Shown piece by piece: positions 34,707-46,199 of a DNA stretch of 64,000 nucleotides (positions are counted from its first letter, which is position 1; each line of letters starts with the position of its first letter). Under the pieces are notes generated by a model. The model saw nothing but the letters and a program-made list of their open reading frames with translations, did no database searches and was not told the origin of the DNA. Origin of the DNA: Polytrichum commune (lineage: Eukaryota; Streptophyta; Polytrichopsida; Polytrichales; Polytrichaceae); assembly GCA_950295325.1 (NCBI GenBank), contig OX485803.1:25668001-25732000 (forward strand), written 5' to 3'. The translations under genes were made by a program, and so were the position numbers.

Positions 34707-37700
34707 ATGGAGTGTGTGTGGCCGGGCTCCGAAGTGGAATGCAGCATGTGCGGCGATGTGGGATTCGCTGACCAGCTCCGGCATTGCACAGCCTGCCGTG
34801 TCCGTGTTCAACACACGTGCGTCATCTCCCCTCTTTCAACAACATAATTCTCATCTCCATCATGTGCAGTCTGGCTTGGGAGTTCTTAATATGACCTTTT
34901 CATATGTTCGCTCCAGAATCTGTCTTGTTGATTTTCTCAATACGGTACTGCTACTTGTCTGGTAGCAGACATGAAACGGACCTTCGTCAGTCACTTACCG
35001 TTTATCTCCCTCTTTCAAAAACATATTTTCATCCCCATCATCTGCAGTAGACTGGCTTTGGAGTTCTTATTTAATGTGAGCTATTCGTGTATTCTCTCCG
35101 GAAGCCTATCTTGTTGATCTTTCTCATTACGGTAGTACTTGTCTGTGTAGCAGACATGAAACGGATCTTCGTCAGTCCCTTACCGTTTGGAAGTTCTGCT
35201 TTAACTCCAAACTTCTATCCAGTGCGCTGCCACTTTCTTCCTCTCAAAGTCCTCGCGAACCATGAGAGCTCGAAAGATCCTGCCGATCATCCAATATACA
35301 CGTTAGAGTCTGGATGATTGCAGGTCCGCGTGGGTCCCAGAACGAACCAGTGCGACCCTATAGAGCGTCGCTTATCGTTATGTCTGCTGGTCGGTGGCGG
35401 TGTTTGAGATTCAGTTAACCTAGTGTTGATAGGCAAACGTAGTGTTGTGTTCTAGACTTGGAGTTCCGAATACGTCAAAGCTGAACCTGAGTTGTGAACA
35501 TTTCAGAGGTCTGGACTCCTAGCAGATCACCACCATTTAAGTTCTACACGCTGTTCTTCTTCGTATTGCTTGTTGCAGAAGGAACTTAATTAAACCGTGC
35601 CATGCTGATTGAATTGCACGCCAGAATTTGTAGCTATTGCAGTGTAGTTTTTCACTGTTTCGAGCACCGGACTGATAGATGTGGACATGGAAGCTCCGTG
35701 GGGGTTTCCTAGAACATTATTTCCCTTTCTGAGAACTATGAACAATCTCCTGAAGTGCTATTCTCGAGTCGACTTATGGAAGATCTTCCATCAAGTTTAC
35801 CCGCCGAGAGTTGCCGAACTTTCAAAACTCAACATGGTGACGTTGTTTTTGTCGAACTAGACTTTTCTGTAAGTTCAGATTTATTCTAAGAGTCGAACGC
35901 ACGCATGTAACAGTGCATCGGCAATAGTATGATCAAGATATGCGAGTTTTGCAGGTTACAGTGTTTTGAACACCTTTGAGCTATCTTATGCCCGTTGAGT
36001 GACTTGATTAACCTGTGAAGGCAGTAGTCCTCTTATTTCGAATGGTCTTGCGGACCGGAATTTAATCCTTGATTAATCATGACTTCCCCTCATCATGGTA
36101 TTTGTGCAGTCGTCACTACTGAACTTCTTTGACCTCTTTATTGTTAAAGTCACTTCCCCACCAGCTCATGACCCACTGACATCTCATGATCAGGAGCTGA
36201 ACTATTCCATTTATTCTTGGGCTGAGAATCAATGAGTTCGTCACGCCACATTTTCTACGCACATCCATATTACTTCTTCTGTCTATTGTACTGAAACATT
36301 GATATTAGTTTCTGTTTCGTCGGTCAAGCCGGTCTCTCTTGGACTCGAGGTCCTGTGGGCTCCATTCCGAGAGTAGAGAGTATGATTAGAATTGCTAACG
36401 CTGTCTCATAGTAATTATTTGTCTCGTTCAGATGTTTCAATTAGCTTACTACGACCCGTGTATTTGATCATGGTACCCAGCGTACCAACAGGGAAGACTT
36501 GTGGAGTATAAATCAACTGAAATCCTTCACCTGTTTCTTGTGAGGAGCTGGCTATTAGACCTGAGGTATTGATTGAGATGGATTGCTCAGGTGACATGCA
36601 GTGGAGTTTGGTAATGTCTCACGATTATTGTTTTCACTACAGCACTTCCTCGGAACGCTTGTGATAGTGAACCAGGAGTTCTTCATACCAATTTGGGTGA
36701 TTGCACCCTAGAGGTTCTTACAATTAGTGTTCATGAACCACCGGAAGGGTAACTATGACTGGTTTATCACAGATCGGAAACAAATAGTCTGCAGTTCGTT
36801 ATCGAACTTTGTGTACTCAGGAGGTCGGACAGATAGTGTTTGAATATCTGAATAAATTTTCTGACTTTGGATTCTATTCACGTCAACCATAGACCTCAAC
36901 TAGAAGAAATCATGTCCGTGTTTTTTCAGGTATTGTTGCTCATCGGCAGAAGGTGTAGACTCTGGCAGCTGGGTGTGCGACTGGTGCAGATTAGAGAAAC
37001 AACGTGCCGTAAAAAAAGAGAAGCGTGTTACTTTGGACATCAAGGAGACTACCCGAGAGTTTTCACAGTGTACATTAAAGTCTCCGGACAGTGGACTTGA
37101 GTTTCTTATTAAGGCGGCACTATCGTCAGAACAAGTGCTACCCCCGCTGGAGTCCGCTGCGGCGGAAGCTGGTAATCCCAGTCCAACAGCAGATTGTGGC
37201 TCCAATTGCTCTTCAAGTCTTGAGAGTGAAAAATTGAGCTGCGGCATGGGTTCCCTCTCTTGCGGTCCTGGAGATGCCAGTTCCAACTCCTGCGAAAATC
37301 GTATGGCCATAGACACCAGCATCTCTGATGAAGAAGGCAGTCATGGGACTTTGCAGGTACTTCCGATCATTTAACTTATGATCGCGTTGGCTAGAAATAC
37401 TGAGAATGTTCTGAAACTTCTGCTGATTGTCTCTGTAATGCCGGCATTGATTGCCCTCATAGATTCTCTACGAACCATAAGGGTTGAAGAATAATCGCGC
37501 TTTTTATTCTAATATTGTAAACGAGGTGCACCTACACCAATGTCATGTGCTCGAGCCGGTTCTCCCTTGCAAACAAATACCGGGCATTAACGTCAACGCA
37601 TCTTTTCGTAGATCCTCCTCGTTTGGTCCGCCCTTCCTCTCATAGTCGATGCAGAATTTCTGGTCAGACTTTGTGGGTTTCTGATTTTGTTCTTTTCCTT

Positions 37701-37986
37701 TCCTTAGCAGATGCGATCAAATGGTGCAGCATGCAATATCAAGCGGAGCCCAAATAGTCTTCGTTGCAGTGTTCGAGGTTCTAGTAAAGGGGTGAAACAA
37801 AAACCCTTGGGTGTGAAGACACTGAAGACCCAGTTATCATTGCCAACAAAACAGAGCGGGCCTCCACCTTTGAAGAGGCTATCTTCACTGAAGGTATTGT
37901 CTCGTTCTAGCAGTACTATCATGGGGGACGAACAACCCAAGGCGCTTGTGCGACGATATAAGTCACTGTCTGATATCTCCTACTAG
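34707..37986 (+). CDS. Plant PHD-type zinc-finger protein (three coding exons)
   Basis: The coding exons are 34707-34816, 36930-37356 and 37711-37986, joined by GT-AG introns of 2113 and 354 bp. They give 270 residues in one frame. The ATG is the first after an in-frame TGA at 34698-34700. The N-terminus is a PHD finger with all eight ligands: C12, C15 (ECSMCGDVGF), C27, C30, H36, C39, C53 and C56 (WVCDWC). The spacing is C-x2-C-x11-C-x2-C-x5-H-x2-C-x13-C-x2-C. Intron 1 is in phase 2 between His36 and Cys39, and splicing it restores H-T-Y-C. Residues 60-250 are low-complexity, Ser-rich, with basic stretches. The C-terminus ALVRRYKSLSDISY resembles the RRYKLLxDV end of a plant RING/FYVE/PHD family that also has CDVCGDVGFP and CDWCQSE motifs. 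PHD fingers often read histone tails in the nucleus; the ligand here is unknown. Exon limits are inferred. Confidence 0.82.
34825..35188 (+). repeat. Tandem duplication inside intron 1 of the PHD gene
   Basis: Two ~180-bp units (34825-35003 and 35005-35188) share 'tctccctctttcaa', 'catctgcagt', 'ggagttctta', 'tcttgttgat', 'gtagcagacatgaaacgga' and 'cttcgtcagtc' in order. They differ by scattered substitutions and small indels. They begin eight bases after the intron 1 donor site, so the 5' splice site borders the duplication. Confidence 0.75.
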
Positions 37987-39320
37987 CTGGGAAGTTGACT
38001 CTTCTTTACCGTCGACGGAAGATCTTCACGGTGGGGCAAAATCTCGAGATAATTCAATCTGCCGGTTGGACTTTGCACGTTGGCTTTCGTACTTCTCACT
38101 TGTGAGCAGAAGGGCTGTTTTACTGGGTTCCGTGCACCTTCAGCGGCCGCCAGTATCAACTACGACAAAGGGGCAGGGTGCTGCTTTTTCAGCCTGGGAA
38201 CTTTCGAAAGGATTGGTGTCGGCAGTCTAATTATTTAAGGGGGAACATGCGATTACATCTTCTTCTCGATCAATTCCTCGACTTCCTGAGCTGGCCGTCG
38301 CATTGGAGATCCTAACTCTCTCATTGTGTTTTGAACTTGAGATCTGTGAACTTTTGCAGTTTTGTGGCACCGATCCCTAGGTGGTAAATCCTGTCTCGTG
38401 GTGGGAATAGGCTATAGTCGAGAATCTGCAAGCATGTCATTTCCTTCAAAGACCGCAAAACCCTCTTAAGAGCGGCGACTTGTTGGCGAGGGATATACTC
38501 ATCTTCGGCCTGCAACTTGCGCAGGACCGAGACCGCAGATGACCCAATTACAATTTTAGCTGTAGGAGATGGACGCTGCTCTCAAAAGCTCGCCATGGCC
38601 ACACATTCTGTCACCACAAAAACTTTTGACAAGGAATGTTGTAAACGAAGCTTGTGTGTCTCTCTCTTCCTCCCCCCCCCCCCCCCTCTCCTTGGCTCCG
38701 ATGCTACGGACTTTATGATGATGGAAATCGTTCGTCTCCTCGTCTCGTGCACCACGAAATCCTCGCAACCCCCCATTTTAGGTTTACCGTATGAGGCGAT
38801 TCACTTTACCTGCAGCTGCTACAGACAGTACTTCTGCCAACGTACGCGCTCGTATGAAGACGCCTGGTAAGATCGCCGACCCAGTTGGTGCGTTTTGGTT
38901 TGATCATCAAGTTCGGTTGACCGCCTTTTCCTAGACGCAGGTTTCAAATTTCTCCGATCAATCCGTCACTCTTCCTTGCCTACAGTGCCGATTCACGTCA
39001 CTCTCCCCGGGTCCTATCTGTCCACCTACCACCCTGTGCTTTTTGCAGCGAGCTGTTGCTCTGCAGGATCGATCCAGGCACACACCGTTATCATGCAGCC
39101 ATGGTGGGTTTCGCAATCTCCATCCCCACCTCACTCATCTCGTCGTCCCCCAAGTGTGCATGTCAAGCAAGCAATTCCTTTCGGTTTCGCCATTCGCATG
39201 AGTAGGATACCTAGAAAGGGCACGCCTGGTGTGGGCGTTTTCTTAGTTGCAAACACCAAGACGCCAAAGTCTTTTGAGGGCGGGAGGGAGTGGGCGGTTT
39301 CGAGATTACACTATTAGTAC
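37987..39320 (+). other. GC-richer downstream flank of the PHD gene
   Basis: Composition stays like the gene until about 39310, then drops to AT-rich repeats. It probably includes the 3' untranslated region. Open frames occur at 38517-38870 and 38976-39317 on the plus strand, but they lack recognisable domains and good start codons. They are not called as genes. A poly(C) run lies at 38672-38686. No clear poly(A) signal was chosen. Confidence 0.4.
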
Positions 39321-40088
39321 AAGATGGTTAGCAAATCCAAATCGAGGCCATAGCCACTATCTTTGGAATTTTTACAGTTCAATATGAATATCTTATTCAC
39401 TAACAAAATGAATGAGTCTTGTGCTCATTGACAAGCATATGTTAACATAAATTATTCTTATCACTCTACAAGCACCTTAGAATACACACTAATTTTCCTG
39501 AAATATGTGGGAAATGAATGTGTATACATGAATTGGGTATCACTCAAGAAAAATTGAAGGCCTCACTAATTACGAGATCTAAGCAAAATAGTGCGTGTTT
39601 CAGGAATTAGTACTACAAGCACTATTTGGGATAATATAATGTAATGAGCCTAGAATGGTTATCATGCTTTGAGCGCACGGTTCAATCTCTCTGACACACG
39701 TCTTTTTGGAATCCGTTCTTGAAGCCACATACCTCTCAAATATAGGTGGCCAATTAAGACAAGTAACTGGTTTAGGCACATCTATCCAACATAAAAACCT
39801 TGAAGTAATATGCAGCCTAGAGGTTATTCTAAAACTTGGAAATAGTCTACACGGTTTCGGCATTTAGTGTCACAAACACTATTTGCGAAGGAAACTTTTC
39901 CTCTTGCCTGGACACTAAATACCATAAACAGTGTAGTTTAAGTCAATTGAGATGATTCGGCCACAAACCTATAGGGAATCAAGTTTTTTTTTTTAAATTA
40001 ATTTTGTAATGTTGTACGGATGAGAGGTACACTTGTGTGTGATAATTCCCTCATGTGTAGTGTGCCAATGAACAGGGCTACTTGGCAA

Positions 40089-40300
40089 CTATACTAAATA
40101 TTGAATTTAGTGACACTTACTATTTGGAGTTACACAATACTATATCTTTTAACTATTGATGTAATTTCTACCAAATAAAGTCTATAATGTCCAAACAACA
40201 AATTTGACCCTTGTTGGTAAAAAGTGAGATATACAGTAAGTAGTTATAGCATTGCATAATTCCAAATAGTAAGGGACACTAAATACAATATTTAGTGTAG
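40089..40300. mobile_element. Foldback MITE, family D, copy 1
   Basis: A 212-bp near-palindrome. Left arm CTATACTAAATATTGAATTT through 'acttactatttggagttaca' pairs with the right arm ending 'aaatacaatatttagtgtag', about 60 bases each. The outer motif is shared with family C, so C and D may be related. Confidence 0.65.
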
Positions 40301-40488
40301 TTATGGATGAACCAATTTATTTTCTTAAAATTTTGATGACAAACTTGAGAACGTAGTATTTCTCAACATCGAAGAATTGTTTGCTATTCTATTACCAGTC
40401 ATTGTCTACAGGTAGCACAACGAAGCTACAAAGTGTGTGGTGAACTAGAGTCATGGATCTCTCCACCTTTCATGAAATTTACTCTAAT

Positions 40489-40700
40489 CTACACTAAATT
40501 TGTCCGATTAGTGTGGGTTACCATTCAGAGTTACACATTGCTATAGCACTTTACTAAGGGTATAATGTTTTTTACACAAGGTACATAAATAGTTAGTATA
40601 CACATCAAAGAACATGTTATAACTTACCTGGTAAAAAAGGAGGATGTCAGTAAAAAGTTATAGCAACACATAACTCCAAATGGTGACCCACACGAATAGG
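40489..40700. mobile_element. Foldback MITE, family D, copy 2
   Basis: Left arm 'ctacactaaatttgtccgat' through 'gttacacattgctatagcac' pairs with right arm 'gttatagcaacacataactcc' through 'gacccacacgaat'. The layout and spacing match copy 1, with more divergence. Confidence 0.55.
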
Positions 40701-42599
40701 TTAATCCAATGTATTTCAGACCATCACATATCCAAACTAACTGAATCAAATGTCAAGATAAATTTGTTTGTGTATCAAGCATATATGTTGTAAGATCATG
40801 GGGTCCACACAATAAGGCCATCTTGCTGAGCCACGTTATGATACCATGTTTCATAATTTTTAGTGTTGAAAATACCAAGTTGGTCTCCATAACTTGTCAT
40901 GTAGCTCCGGGTTTCATATCACAACCCTCTCTAGTTGCCACCCAATGAATGCAAGACAAGCAGTGGGGGTTGATGATGAATAGTGTTAGCCGCACTAAAT
41001 TAAATATATGATTTAGTTACATATGAACCGGTTTAATTTCCCGAATTGCCACTTGAAAGTCAGAAAATTAGGCAACTCATCAACCTCATTTGTTAGATTT
41101 TATTTTTTGGTGTTGAAAATCCCAACTTGATGGTCATTGTGAATAGTGCCAGTAAAATGGGGGAGATAAAGTATGGCAGCTCCCATTTCAAGTGAGCCGG
41201 TTCATTTTCCAAGACTGTCGATTTCTGAATCAAAACTTTAGGCAACTCGTTCTAACCATGTTTTTGGACTTTTGGGTATGTTAAAGATAAAATACAAGAA
41301 ATAACCGAAGCATTTCAATGAATAGCCACATGATAACAAAGAAGTACGGAGAGGGATGGAGTTTAGCCTCAATTTCTCCCCGCTCACTAGGATGCGTCAT
41401 TTGGACCTAAAAGGGCATGTTTGACAAAAGTTCGCATGTTGCGTAAATTGTGCCGTCTAGTGTTAATTAGTGTGGACCACGCAAAGTAGGTGGACAACTA
41501 GGTGTCAGCATTGGGGTCTTCTAAGATCCGAGGTTTTTCTTTAACGCATGGTGGGTGTAGAGTACTTGGTGTGGCGCAACTTTTGGTTTTTGTGTTTGTT
41601 GGAGTTTTTATGGAGCACAAATAGGTATGGATGGTGTGATGTCGCTTTGTTCCAATAGTTGTGTACCACTATGGATTGCTATTGCTCAAAAAATGATTGT
41701 CTTGTGAATGAAGTCAAGTGGAGGTCTTTTGTTGACCTTGCCAATGGTAGCCCTCACAATCGTCCACAACTATCAAGACTCACTAGGACAAATTTCCAAA
41801 ATTGCCTTTCGGGTACCTTCATACCAAGAATGTGTGTGTAAAGACACACAATATTTGAACATGCAAATCCCATCATATTTTTTTAAAAAATTAAATAAAA
41901 AATCCCCAAACACGTAGATCATGAGGTAAAGTCTTGGAGTTGCTCTTCCTTGAAAACACGTGTACGTATTCTCCTTCTTTTGGAGAGAGTTTTTTTTTTA
42001 AAATTTTTTTTATTAATATGAATGGATACTTATATATTTATAACCTTCAGATTATCTGAAAATGAAAATTTTAAACATCTTTTCTTAGATTTTGTATGAG
42101 TTCAAAACCCTAGCAAGGTGCAAATTTATAAGAGGAAAAAAAATGATGAATGAACGAAACTATACTTTCACTACAAGCATATGAGTCATCATGGTAATTA
42201 ACGGAGAGAGAGGGGATTATCACATAGGAGCGTACCTCTCATTCATCCAACATTTTTAAACTATATATAGTATACAACCGGAGGATACCATTTTAAGTTT
42301 ATTTGACACTAAAATTAGCTTTTAGGGGGGGTCGAGTTTCTATGTTGGATGGATGAGAGGTATGCTCATATGCAATAATTCCTCTCTCCATACGAGAATT
42401 CATACCTCTCATTCATGCAACAGAAAAGCCTTCAAATAGTATGTGGGTCGGAGGCTACTATATTGAGTTTATTTGACACTAGAATTGGCCCCAAAGTTTT
42501 GAACTACAATAGTATCGGTGTTATTATTGACCACAATAGTAAAATAATAAAAATAAAAATAAAAATGATAATTGGTGTTGTTATTGCATTGACGTGAAT
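40701..42599. other. No gene seen
   Basis: AT-rich DNA with short frames only. A tandem-like pair around 'cctctcattcatccaacat' and 'acctctcattcatgcaac' (about 42234-42440) suggests a further small repeat. Confidence 0.45.
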
Positions 42600-42639
42600 G
42601 AGAGCATGTTCTTTTTCACCTTGATGATATTTTACCAAG

Positions 42640-43145
42640 CTTCAAGGTATGGTGACTTCCTTCCTTTTGGAGGGTGGGCTTCTTTAAGTAACATAGTCAA
42701 TCAAGGAGGGATGTCCTCCTTGGGGGGAGGGGGGGGGGTCATAGGGGCTTGTTTGTTGTCTAGCTTTCTTTTGTTTAGAACTTCATATGTGAGAATGTCA
42801 TGGTTTTTTTGATGCATATGTTTCATAGATATCTTGATCTCATTTGGGGGTTTCGAGGGTTTCTAGTGCTTGGATCGAGTGTTTGTGAATGGCAACCTCT
42901 TACACCGGCCATGATGGTGATAAGGGGGTTGACTTTCCAACCCGCAATTCTAAGGGTTTGAACTAGTGGATTACATTTGGTGTATTTTTCCCCAATTGTG
43001 GCAGTATGTGAAGTGTATGGTATTTGATGGAGTTGGGATTAGTGATGTTTGGCTATCATTGAGGGCTCCAAAGTACACATAGAATGCCCGGTCTTAGTCT
43101 GGCCATGCATGTACATGGGGTGAGGGAACATGTGCATTGTAGTAG
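42640..43145 (-). pseudogene. LINE copy 2: CxC motif and restriction-like endonuclease
   Basis: The minus strand reads LLQCTCSLTPCTC, then MARLRPGILCVL, then IPTPSNTIHFTYCHNWGKIH, then after a frameshift IAGWKVNPLITIMAGVRGCH, then YEVLNKRKLDNKQAPMTPP. This is the RLE layout RPD, EFTYC, GWxVxPL...GxRG. The catalytic Asp of RPD is Gly and the Glu of EFTYC is His, so the domain is inactive. The GWKVNPLITIMAGVRG block is the strongest single family match in the element. Confidence 0.78.
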
Positions 43146-43679
43146 CTAGTCCAAGATCGTTATATCTTGAGGTTTAGAGTTTTGGTTTCCAATGTTGATA
43201 AGAGTGTAAGATCTTGTATGTTTGTTTGACTGAAGTGTGTGTGCTATTTGGTGAATGGAGTTGCTATGGCGGGCTATGTGAAGTCCTTTGATGTGTTGGT
43301 TTGAGCATGTGGATAGTAGGTGTGGCCATATGTCAATTGTTTTGTTTGGACACAATGTGCAATTTAGGTTTGGATGTGTGTTTGGCCAAAAAACATTTAG
43401 TTTGTGATCACCAATGTATTGGGCGTACCAAGATTTTAGCGTTTGTGTTGTTTGTGTGTATGGGATGCCGGGGGGTTTCCAAAAGTGGTTGGAGAGTATG
43501 TGGTTGATTTGGTCATTAAAGACCCATTTGTCGACATGAGTGAACTATAGCTATTTCTTTTAACATTTAAAATTTTGTGGTGTTCTTTGCTTATATATGC
43601 GTGTAGGTTTTGGATTGCGCCGTCATGTACTCTTGTTGGGACTCAGTGAAGCCAATATGTTGTGGTATTGGGGTGTGGG

Positions 43680-43950
43680 AATAGGTTCATCATTTATGGT
43701 GGTTCCGCCATTTGCTAGTTGGTCGGCTATGTCATTTCCTATTATTCTAGTGTACACTTGACTTTAGTATTGTTGTTTTGTGGGTGAACCTTATAATTTG
43801 ATTAACTATGGCGGGTATGAGTAATTTGTCGGGGTGATCATGTTGAGATGATGGATGTCTTATGTGGTTATTGACGAGGTACACACTATTGAGGTTGTCG
43901 GTGGGTATGAAGATGTCTTGTGGGGCACATCTTATAGGGCAATACAATAC
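43680..43950 (-). pseudogene. LINE copy 2: RNase H domain
   Basis: It reads QDIFIPTDNLNSVYLVNNHI, then HPSSQHDHPDKLLIPAIVNQ, then (after a frameshift near 43756) TRIIGNDIADQLANGGTT. The Asp of TDNLNS and the final Asp of NDIAD, both RNase H catalytic positions, are kept. It aligns residue by residue with copy 1 over NLNSxYLxxNHIxHPSSQxx. Confidence 0.8.
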
Positions 43951-44390
43951 TATATTATTGCAATGTGGGAAATTATCATAGCATAGGTTATATAGTGCAT
44001 GGGGTTAGGGGGATGTAATATTGTTGAGTGTTATAGTATTGGCTTGGCGTTGTTCACCATGTCTTTGAGAATTCAACTTTGTATTTTGAAGGTGTGCTTT
44101 GTATGTGGTTGGCTTTAACATGGTTGTTGTAGACGTCCAATATGTTTGGTGTAACTATGTTGATTATTTCAATTTGTTGGTTGGTAAGAAGGGGGTGGGG
44201 GGTCTTGGTTTGGATGCACATGATGGATGTGTATTGGCTTTCATGCTTACGTAGGTATTTCAACCATTTGCAAGCGGAGTTGTATTGTATAGATAATGGT
44301 ATTTGGTGGCATTTATTTTTCAAAAGTAAAATTTATAAAATTCTACAAGTAATAAATAATGGACTTTATGCTTAGTACTTGAGTTAAAGA

Positions 44391-45055
44391 AACTTAGCCT
44401 ACTAGTTATTAATTGATTTCCAAAATATATATCTATATCTAATATACATGAACAAACAACTCAAGAGAAAAATCAAAAGTTTGTTGAGATAATTTTTTTG
44501 AGAGGATGCCAACCAAGGCCAAATTGTTGTATAGACCTCAAGGAGACCTTATGCTATTTGTCTAATGAGAATGATTGCTATCTTGTCATCCCAAATGTTG
44601 AGACTAATTTTATTCATAATATTCAATATTTCATCCATTGAAGGAAACCCTTAAAGGGAAGGAAGAATGATCTCCTCAATACCCTAATGGGTGCTCATTT
44701 CCAACCCTCTCGCTCATGTGTTGTATGGCTAACAAGGGTATGGTGTGCAAATTTTGAGGGTGGCATGGTTAGGTTGTGAGTATTGTTTTTCCTTTTCCTT
44801 TGAAATGCTTTGAATTTAGGGTTTAGGAACTTATTGTGTGAGGAGGATGCTTGTTTTATGATCATTTTGAAGCTTGGTTTGGGGTAAATGCTTCGACCAA
44901 ATAGATCTTCTCAATAATCATTCTCTTAGATTAATCAAGTCATTAGATTTGAGCTCAATTGCCAAATACAAAGGATTCAATTACCCTCCAATTTGTGAGC
45001 TCTTCTTGCTTTAGGTTATTAAGAATTTTGAAGTAATGGTAGATGTACAAAAGGG
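44391..45055. other. No gene seen
   Basis: AT-rich spacer between the LINE copy and the family E inverted repeat. No signal was recognised. Confidence 0.45.
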
Positions 45056-45059
45056 GGCC

Positions 45060-45585
45060 CTATGGCTTGGAGAAATTTTGACAATAAATTTGTTGGTTTC
45101 ATTTAATTCAGATTTCCATTCATTGTTGTCAAATGGTGATAGTCCTTAATGACTCCCTTGCCCATTTTTGTCAAGGTTCCCATTTGGGTTATAAGACACG
45201 CTAGAGGCTCTTGGAGTGCTCGAGCCTCCTTTGGGTTTTGTTGTTCAGATTGTGGCTAAGTTATTATGTTCTTGTCTTTGTTTATTTGATGCTTGGGGGT
45301 GGACTATTCATTGGAAACCTAAATGACATGCATAGGTCACTTTGAAATTAAACACCCTATGTACGAGAAAAACAAATGTATACGTACTAATGGCAGGCTA
45401 GAAAAGAACATAATTTAGGCTCATGAGCACTCCAAGAGCCTCTAGCATGTCCTATAACCCAAATGCGAACCCTAACAAAAATAGGCAAGGGAGTCATTGA
45501 GGACTATCACCATATGACAATAATGAATGAGTATGTGAATTAGATGAATCTAATAAATCTATTATCAAAATTTCTATTGCTTCAT
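45060..45585. repeat. Large inverted repeat made of two family E segments
   Basis: Arm 45060-45222 and arm 45428-45585 are complementary over about 160 bases, at roughly 85% by eye. Shared blocks include 'gctagaggctcttggagtgctc' against its complement, 'gactcccttgcc' and 'atggtgatagtcc'. The spacer contains the family E end 'gggggtggactattca' (about 45295-45310). Two elements inserted head to head, or one inverted duplication, would explain it. Confidence 0.65.
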
Positions 45586-46199
45586 GACTAAATGTGTAAA
45601 CCCTCAACAAACTATGTGATTAGTGTTGCTTGGTTGTATTCTAATGCTACATGTATGTATGCAATTATGTTTTTAAACACAAGTTTTGAAAGTATTTGCA
45701 TGTGTTTTTAAACGCAAACATTTTATCACGATTTCCAAGTGTGTATGTTTTGAATAAGTAGAGTGAATACTAGGAAGCTAAATTGTTTGCATGTTTTATT
45801 AATGTGCGAATTCTGATCTTGTATGTGTAAGTGTTAGATTCTACACGACATCGGCAAAAAATATAATCTACAACTACTATATGCCCATGTAAGAGAAGAG
45901 TCTAAGTTAATCTACCCATAGGGTTCTCAAAAACAACGAATGTTAGAAAATTCCATAATAGTAGGGTCCACATTATTTACCTTCTCCAACATAAGAACCC
46001 CCCCCCCCCTTAAAATACCTTGTGCTCTCACATGTTCCCACTAAATACAAAGGAGTGACCCTTCGATCATGCTATGCATGAAAACAATTTTTATTTTTAT
46101 TTTTATTTTTAAAAAATCAACGACTTTCTTATTAGAGAGTGAACATGCATTTTACATGTAATGGAAGCATTTATCACATTAGACTGGAAAACTTGGTAT

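Larger units (their letters stand above)
42600..44390 (-). mobile_element. Degraded LINE with RNase H and RLE endonuclease, copy 2
   Basis: The domain order is the same as at 17520-21480, read on the minus strand. It has a connection region (44330-43950, with YLRKHESQYTSIMCIQTKTP), RNase H (about 43925-43680: IFIPTDNLNSVYLVNNHI, then after a frameshift TRIIGNDIADQLANGG), CCHC (43361-43306: CTLCPNKTIDIWPHLLSTC), a C-x-C-x4-C-x-C motif and RLE (43145-42640). It lacks a reverse transcriptase core, so it is 5'-truncated. Several stops and frameshifts make it dead. It has no nested TIR element, which makes it the cleaner copy for alignment. Confidence 0.8.

Noticed and set aside
36900-37322. 140-codon minus-strand frame
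   Set aside because: It lies opposite exon 2 of the PHD gene; the plus frame has the zinc ligands and correct splice junctions.
38976-39317. 113-codon plus-strand frame downstream of the PHD gene
   Set aside because: It starts at a non-ATG codon, shows no domain, and lies in a GC-richer flank where long frames are expected by chance.
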